Assembly (NCBI GenBank): GCA_003991915.1
Contig: RQTK01000084.1
Span: 289,214-353,213 of the forward strand
Length of the DNA: 64,000 nucleotides
DNA from: Elysia chlorotica
Taxonomy: Eukaryota > Mollusca > Gastropoda > Plakobranchidae
Direction: 5' to 3'
Shown here piece by piece: positions 58,013 through 64,000 of this stretch (position 1 is the first letter of the stretch; each line of letters begins with the position of its first letter). The notes under the pieces are model-generated. The model worked only from the letters and a program-made list of their open reading frames with translations, was not told the origin of the DNA and did not search any database. Position numbers and translations under genes: made by a program.

Positions 58013-58129
58013 ATGGACTTCTCAAGTGGGCTGCCCCCAGGAGGAAAAATGGATTCAGCATCCAAAGAACAGCTTATGTCTCAAGTAAAGCAACAAATTG
58101 CTCTTGCCAATGCTCAAGAGCTATTACAA
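58013..58129 (+). CDS. TIMM13: TIMM13 exon 1 (coding)
   Basis: Encodes residues 1-39. The conserved NAQELLQ helix ends the exon. The donor is CAA|GTAAGA. Confidence 0.95.
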
Positions 58130-58872
58130 GTAAGATTTGTATTTAGGGTGAAACTATTTCTAATTTTGTCAACATTGCCTCAGACTCTGAGAAACCGTAC
58201 CCAAAGAAAAGAAGACCGAGAGAAGTAAAAATAACAAAACAAAAGAAACCAATGAACTGAAGACAGCCTATTTCAAGGCTCATGGGTCAATTTTGTTTTC
58301 AAAGGGAGGTAGTGTGTGTTAAATATTGGATTTGACCGTAGTTTCCTTGGCACAACTATAGCACGAGCTTACTTCTGGAACCAAAAGTCTCACTGTAGTC
58401 ATGTTTCACTGTACAGAGTCAAAAGTGACTCCAGTGTTTGGCAACCTAAATAATTTAAATATCAACTTCACCTGATTGTGTGAACACTACTCAGAAATAG
58501 TTTGGCTTGATCAGAAATTATATTAATGAAAGATATGCATTTTTTTTTTGCATGCAAGTTTAAAGTTTTGAATCAAAGATTTACAGAAGATGGTCAGGCT
58601 CTTTTAATATACTAAGTTCTTTGTCAGTGCTGGTATGCAAAAGGCTGTCAAGCACCATCTCTGATGGCAAGCTCTGCTGCTGCCTTGCTCAAATTGTGCT
58701 GATGAAAATTGAAGTAGGCAATGGATAGAATCATGACAGACTGAAGTGAAACTTAGTCTGTATAAGTTTGTTTTTGATGAGCTTTGGTATTTATCCATTG
58801 TATAAATGTTTTTGAAGAGCTTTTGTCTTTACCCAGTCACTGTCTGTCTCTCTGTTTCCTTGTCTCTCTCTT

Positions 58873-58934
<62 letters not shown>

Positions 58935-60505
58935 GCTCATTCGTTTTCTTTTTTTTCTTACAAGAATTCCGAACATGAATCTTAGAAACCTAAGCCAACC
59001 ATGGCCATGTAACCTGGCTGCATCTGATCTTGACAATTTAAAATTTGTTGGTTTGCAAATATTTAATGTAAATTATTGCTGCATATTTTATTAACTCTAT
59101 TATTTTTTTTTTTATCTAGATTCAAGTTATAAACGACAACTTATTTTGTAACGTCTTCATATTTTTTATCACAATCTTCAGAAAATGTCAGAAAAATGCT
59201 ACAAAAAGTGTATCTCTAAGCCTGGCACCACTCTTGACAATTCTGAACAGGTATGTTCGTATACATGTGCAACATTTTTTTTTTCATCATAGTGCTCCAG
59301 CGTGAATATTTTATCTTGCTATTCATTTATTATTTAATTGGAAGACAAATTTCATTGTTATGCATAGATTGGATTTGTTTGAAAACTCTAATCACTAATA
59401 TCTAATCATTTGCTTTCATGAAAAAATAACTGAAGTGCTTGTTTTTTTTTATTATAATTATAATTTCCATCCGTATTATTCATTATTTTTTAATGGTGTT
59501 CTCTTTCAAATTCAAGACCACCTCAAGGTTAAAATTTTGATTTCAAGTTAAAGGTTTGAAAATCAAATAAATGCCATGTCAAATCATGCTACTGTAAATT
59601 TCAGGTCTGGTATTTTTTAACACAGGCTTTTAACTTGGATGTCTATGTCATCTGGTTTTATAATTGTCTGCAATGAGCTCCAATCTCCTTTCAACTTAAA
59701 TACTTAAAGTTCCTAATACAACAGGCATCCAAAACATTGATTTCGTTCAAAGAAAACGAGTGTACAGAAAAGATTTTGAATCGTTAAACCTTACTAATAG
59801 CATCCTATTTACGGGGGGTATCAAAGATAAGATTTAGAAATGTTTATGACTTTTTTTTTTTATATATTTCTACAGTGGAATAATTTTAAACGCTGAACTA
59901 CTGGCAAAAATAAAATTCTGTCCCAATAAATGTACATGGCTTATTTCAAATGTAATGAATTAAAACATTTCGTAAAATAAAAACGTTTTATTTGGATTTG
60001 ATCTTTAGTTGCACACAAAACACACTAATCTCATAGATTTTTATATTTGGTGTTGCTCTCATGCTGATCAATGCATATATCTGTCAAGGTGATGGAAGAG
60101 AATATATACCTTGTCCTTAAAAATGGACGATAAATGAGCAACTCAGCTTTTCTTGTATCCAAATTTGAATCGGGATGTAAAACTTTTTCTTTTGTGACAA
60201 TTGTTGGCGTTATTCTTGGGATGTCCCTCATACTTAATTGTCAATTAGTAATATACATTCATTTAAATATTTTTAAAACATGAAGTGACTTTAATATTAA
60301 TTAGCAGCTTTGTAGATGAAAGTTGAAATATTCTCATTATAGTTAACACAGTGTATATATGTGCATCTAATTATGTCAATACACATTCTTTTGCATGTTC
60401 CAGAAATGCATTGCAATGTGCATGGATAGATATATGGATACTTGGAACCTTGTGTCTCGGGTGTATGGTCAGCGTCTACAGAGAGAATCAAGCAGGATGT
60501 CCTAG
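58013..60505 (+). CDS. TIMM13: Mitochondrial import chaperone Tim13
   Basis: Tim13 pairs with Tim8 in the mitochondrial intermembrane space and escorts hydrophobic precursors to the inner membrane. Three exons (58013-58129, 59182-59250, 60404-60505) in phase 0 give 95 residues, the same length as human TIMM13. Residues 1-23 are a variable Gly/Ser-rich start, followed by [16 protein letters not shown]. The twin CX3C motif is Cys45-Cys49 and Cys64-Cys68, with 14 residues between, which form the two disulphides of the small Tim fold. [20 protein letters not shown] is almost the human sequence. There is no cleavable presequence, as expected, because import uses the MIA pathway. Confidence 0.97.
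58862..58927. repeat. (CT)n microsatellite in TIMM13 intron
   Basis: A CT tract on the sense strand of the first coding intron. Ser/Leu-rich frames here are artefacts. Confidence 0.95.
59182..59250 (+). CDS. TIMM13: TIMM13 exon 2: first CX3C
   Basis: Encodes [20 protein letters not shown] then SEQ. The acceptor is TCACAATCTTCAG and the donor is CAG|GTATGT. Confidence 0.96.
60404..60505 (+). CDS. TIMM13: TIMM13 exon 3: second CX3C and end
   Basis: Encodes [20 protein letters not shown], then [13 protein letters not shown] and TAG at 60503-60505. The acceptor is TTTGCATGTTCCAG. Confidence 0.96.
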   Translation, partial: KCIAMCMDRYMDTWNLVSRVYGQRLQRESSRMS

Positions 60506-61520
60506 TACAATGCAGTGTGTAATTGGGGATCATTTCAAAGTCATAGAGGGGAACTTGATTACCTCAAGAATAGACCACTTGCCATTTCATTATGTTACTA
60601 ATACATCTGTCATTATAAATTCATTTTGTTACATCACACTTCATGCACTATGTTAGGAGGTGAGTTATTGCTGTGTAATGAATTGGCATTGTTGCTTGTT
60701 ATCCATTTTCTTTAGAGGCGGAGAACCATAATATTGACTGCTAGAAAATATCATTATGAGTTAATAGGGCAAGTTACAAGGTTGACCCTTTCAAAATCCC
60801 AGAATTGATTATTTAAAAAGCACTCAACATTGGAAACTACCTCTTTTGCTTTTGAATATAAACGTTATAATATCTTCTCTTATTATAAAATGATGTACTG
60901 GTAGTTAACTACAGACCTAAGATCCTCCATTTGACAAAGTTTGTACAGAAAAATGAACTTGAGTGATTCATAAACCATTGCCAGATCTGTGTGTTTGAGT
61001 GCTTTAAACATTTACCAGAGTTTACTGGCTATTTTATTAGTCACTCAAACCACTGCCATTAATGACTATGAATATTACAGACATTTTGATTTAGGAGGGT
61101 TTCTCTCTATTTGTCACATCTTTGCATTTTAATTTCATTTAAGTTAAACATGATTGAGCAATTTTTATCAGAAAGACACAGTGATTCACTGTATTTTCAA
61201 ATTGTATTCTTTTCCCAAGAACAAGATATTAAGCACAATTTTGTAGATTGTTTGTCCTAAAAGATAAATAAGAAATTAGGTGCAAGTTTGATCTGTGTTA
61301 TTTAAATGTGAAGTGTATTCTTTGATGAGAGATGTGTATAACTGGCTGGCATCACCACTTGTCTGAATTATGTTACAGTATATAAATTCCTTCATTTTAT
61401 CTGAAAGAATACATGTATAATGAAACGCCTTCCACGAGTGTTTGTTGCTAAGCTCTTTTTTTACTTAGAAAAGAGGGTAACTTGGTGTTAAGAGGAAAGT
61501 GTATTATTATCTGCAGAGAA

Positions 61521-61526
61521 AATAAA
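61521..61526 (+). terminator. TIMM13: Poly(A) signal, probable, for TIMM13
   Basis: The first AATAAA noticed downstream of the stop, about 1 kb away. A non-canonical signal nearer the stop is possible. Confidence 0.35.
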
Positions 61527-63143
61527 GATGTTACTCTACAAAAAAAGTTTGGGTTTCTTTTTTTTGGATGGTGGCAATCTAAAATCATTTTCTTCTTTTT
61601 TTTTCTTTGTAGAATGAAGGATTTTTAGAATAAATTAAATAAGTCTGTGGTCTACCATTAATTTTCCTCTAAGTTATTAATGCTTGTACAGGCAAAGAGT
61701 AGGACACAACAGTGTCTAATTTGTCAGGTTCAAAAATGTATTATACATAACAATGATGACTGTAAAAGTAAAAGTCATAATTAACGACAATACATGTAAA
61801 ATGGTATTTTGTAATTTTTGTATGTGGTTCATTTCCATGACAAAGAATTCTCATTGTTATAAATTTACAACAAATGAGCAATTGAAAACAAATGAAAAGA
61901 CACATGTAAAAATGATTAACAAGACACCGAAATAAACATAAATTGATGAAACAATTAACTAGGTATTTTTATACAGTTTATAAAATCTATTTAAAAATCA
62001 CTCAACACCAAGAGCATGTGTTGTTATAGCGTACATGTATGCAGATTATAGATTTTTGGAGATTACACTTCCATAATAAAAAAAAATGGTTCCATTACTG
62101 ACTAAAGAGTTCCCCTAAGAATGTATGTCTTTTTGGTACACTGATATAATTGTATCTAATATTCTGAATCTTATCATTTTTTCAGACGTCTCCCATTGTG
62201 TATCAATGTGAGTTAACGATAATGCAACTTTTTTGCAAGTCATCTCTATTACGACATTTACAATCAAATCACACAAAAAAAGTTTATAAAGCCAATGCAT
62301 ATGCGATGTTTGGCTAAAACTATTTAACTATCAGGCAGTCAATGCAAGCTATAAAAAAACATTTTCTTTTTAATTAAAAACTTTTTCCTGATTCTTTTTC
62401 ATTTTTAAGATTACATAACGTACTTTAATAAGTTTATTGTCCTCCAAAATTAATGTTGAAATACAGTAGCTGTATAGAGATAAAAGGTGTTACTCGATCT
62501 GGCGGACAAAGAATGAGGAGCAAATGGATTGTCATTGATGAGTTTTCAATAGAATAATTACTTGTAAATGGATAAAAGGCACACATTTTGTTATGGTAAG
62601 AAACTTTTTTTGATCTGTCAAGAAGTTGAAAAGAAAAAATGAAAGTCAGTGATAGGAGATTACATAATTATGAATTTAAAGACAAGATTTATGTACAGTT
62701 GGTAAATAATTAAAAATAAACTAAACAAATGTATACTTTAAGGTGCAGATTTGGACAGGATAGCATACAGTAGGAGTGGATAGGTCTCTGTAAGAATATG
62801 GACAAATGAGATGGGAACATGAGGTAAAGGGGGTGAATGTGGAGTAGGCTTAATGATGCGGGATGGAGGAGTGTATGAATTAGAAAAACCATGACGTCAG
62901 AATATATGCTTGATTATATTAAGTATTCTCCTTATCATCCTCTTTCTTCTTTTTCTCCCTCCTCCCCTTCTTTTGACAATGAACGGTAGTATGTTGCTTA
63001 ACATAAATGTTTGCATCAACCCATTCGCCAACATTTTGTTCATTCGCACTGTGAAATGGAAAACAGGGAGATGAATATTTTTACCTTAAATAACGTGAAA
63101 TTTACTCAAACCGCAGTATTTCAGTGCATTGCATATTCACTTC
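61527..63143. other. Gap between TIMM13 and the cysteine-rich gene
   Basis: AT-rich with no gene recognised. A minus-strand AATAAA at 62433-62438 could be the poly(A) signal of the gene ending at 63144; it is weakly supported. Confidence 0.45.
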
Positions 63144-63438
63144 TCAGAAGAATGAAGGGCCATTGGGTTTGCGCTGACTGGAAAGAACGCGTAATAAAAT
63201 CATGTTCCAGAAGTCATTCACTGTGTTTCCGGTGCGGAGTCCGCCATCGTTTGGGGAAGGGTAACAGTAGGGCTCGCACGCGCAGACGTGAGGGCACACG
63301 CCTCTGGTGCACAGCGGCGCCACGTCCCTGTGACAGGCCAGGGGCTGGGGCTTGCACTGACAAGTCGGGCACCCGGCTCTGTCCAGGTAAGTCCCGTGCG
63401 GGCACTCAAATGGACACGGCTTCTGGTAACAGCCAGGC
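63144..63438 (-). CDS. 3' exon of cysteine-rich antistasin-like protein (partial)
   Basis: Only the last coding exon lies in the window; the gene continues past the right edge. The exon follows a strong acceptor (CTCATTCCACAG) and begins with the third base of a codon. It reads PGCYQKPCPFECPHGTYLDR, AGCPTCQC, then a second cysteine cluster (ACHRDVAPLCTRGVCPHVCA, CEPYCYPSPNDGG), and ends in a Cys-free tail up to TGA at 63144-63146. The spacing C-x4-C-x3-C-x2-G-x3-D-x3-C-x2-C-x-C matches antistasin-type protease-inhibitor repeats, found in secreted proteins of leeches and molluscs. GC content is well above the surroundings. The tail has no recognised family. The function is inferred from the domain only. 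Confidence 0.7.
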
Positions 63439-64000
63439 CTGTGGAATGAGTCCAAGAATAGCTTGTTTTCAAGGTTTTAATACATGTACAATATAGTCTT
63501 ACTACATTGTACTGCCAGAGTATAGAATTTTTCTGACTGGGAGGATTTTGTGCACGGTGGATCAAGATTTCTGATGATTGGTCAACCACCTTGATTTCAA
63601 TAAAGAAATTGAGTGAGCGCACATCCGCTAGCTCCCCGTATCACTAGCGCTATGTCTGTGAGCTCTTATTTTATGTGAAACGTCTCACTCCTTCAAATTT
63701 CAATTGTATCTGATTATACTTTACGTGGCTTCTTTATGTGGGGATTATTATGTCACTGAAATACATGGAACTCAAAACGAAAAAGTAAATAATTATTAAA
63801 ACACAACAATAAATAGAACGATGAAAAACAAGTGCAATGTACCTAGGACACACATTCAGAAACAAAAAATGCACCTTAAAGAAAATAGTAGGGACAAAAT
63901 GGAAGGCTCAAGGGAGAAAAAACGTAGACCGCATTCCCAATACATTGACAGCATCAAGAAAGACATAGCATTGATGACAAGACACCATGAGTGTGACAGA
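63439..64000. other. Intron of the cysteine-rich gene, to window edge
   Basis: No upstream exon of the cysteine-rich gene was recognised before the window ends; the sequence is AT-rich. Confidence 0.5.

Overview
The window looks like nuclear DNA of a lophotrochozoan animal, most likely a mollusc and perhaps a gastropod. It is AT-rich, with GT-AG introns up to 16 kb, dense (CT)n, (GTT)n and (ATT)n microsatellites, tRNA-derived SINEs, truncated LINEs, and short GC-richer coding exons. No bacterial feature, CRISPR array, rRNA gene or convincing functional tRNA gene was seen. The taxon is inferred from general character, because no species-specific marker was recognised.

Four genes can be supported, in the order (+), (-), (+), (-). 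(1) At 18258-41995 (+), a secreted, very acidic 541-residue prohormone of granin or neuropeptide-precursor type is assembled from seven coding exons whose phases all match. It has a signal peptide, dibasic cleavage sites and two possible C-terminal amidation sites. I could not assign it to a named neuropeptide family; it is the most novel gene here. (2) At 43838-52990 (-) lies APEX1, the AP endonuclease of base-excision repair, complete at 336 residues with all catalytic residues visible. Its 3' UTR carries a duplicated copy of one of its own exons, and an unexplained open frame runs upstream of its AUG. (3) At 57963-61526 (+) lies TIMM13, a 95-residue small Tim chaperone of the mitochondrial intermembrane space with twin CX3C motifs. 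(4) At 63144-63438 (-) is the 3'-terminal exon of a cysteine-rich, antistasin-like gene that continues beyond the right edge.

The first 18 kb hold no recognisable protein gene. They contain microsatellites, a 24-bp minisatellite, small tandem duplications and SINE or LINE debris, and may include the 5' non-coding part of the prohormone gene. The 16-kb second intron of the prohormone gene holds a LINE 3' end, a diverged tandem array, a 131-bp foldback and several SINEs. Between APEX1 and TIMM13, which are transcribed divergently, lie a CpG-rich APEX1 promoter, a 5'-truncated LINE, and a near-identical 1.16-kb tandem duplication just upstream of TIMM13.

The four genes share no pathway. APEX1 and TIMM13 are housekeeping genes, while the prohormone and the cysteine-rich gene encode, or probably encode, secreted products.
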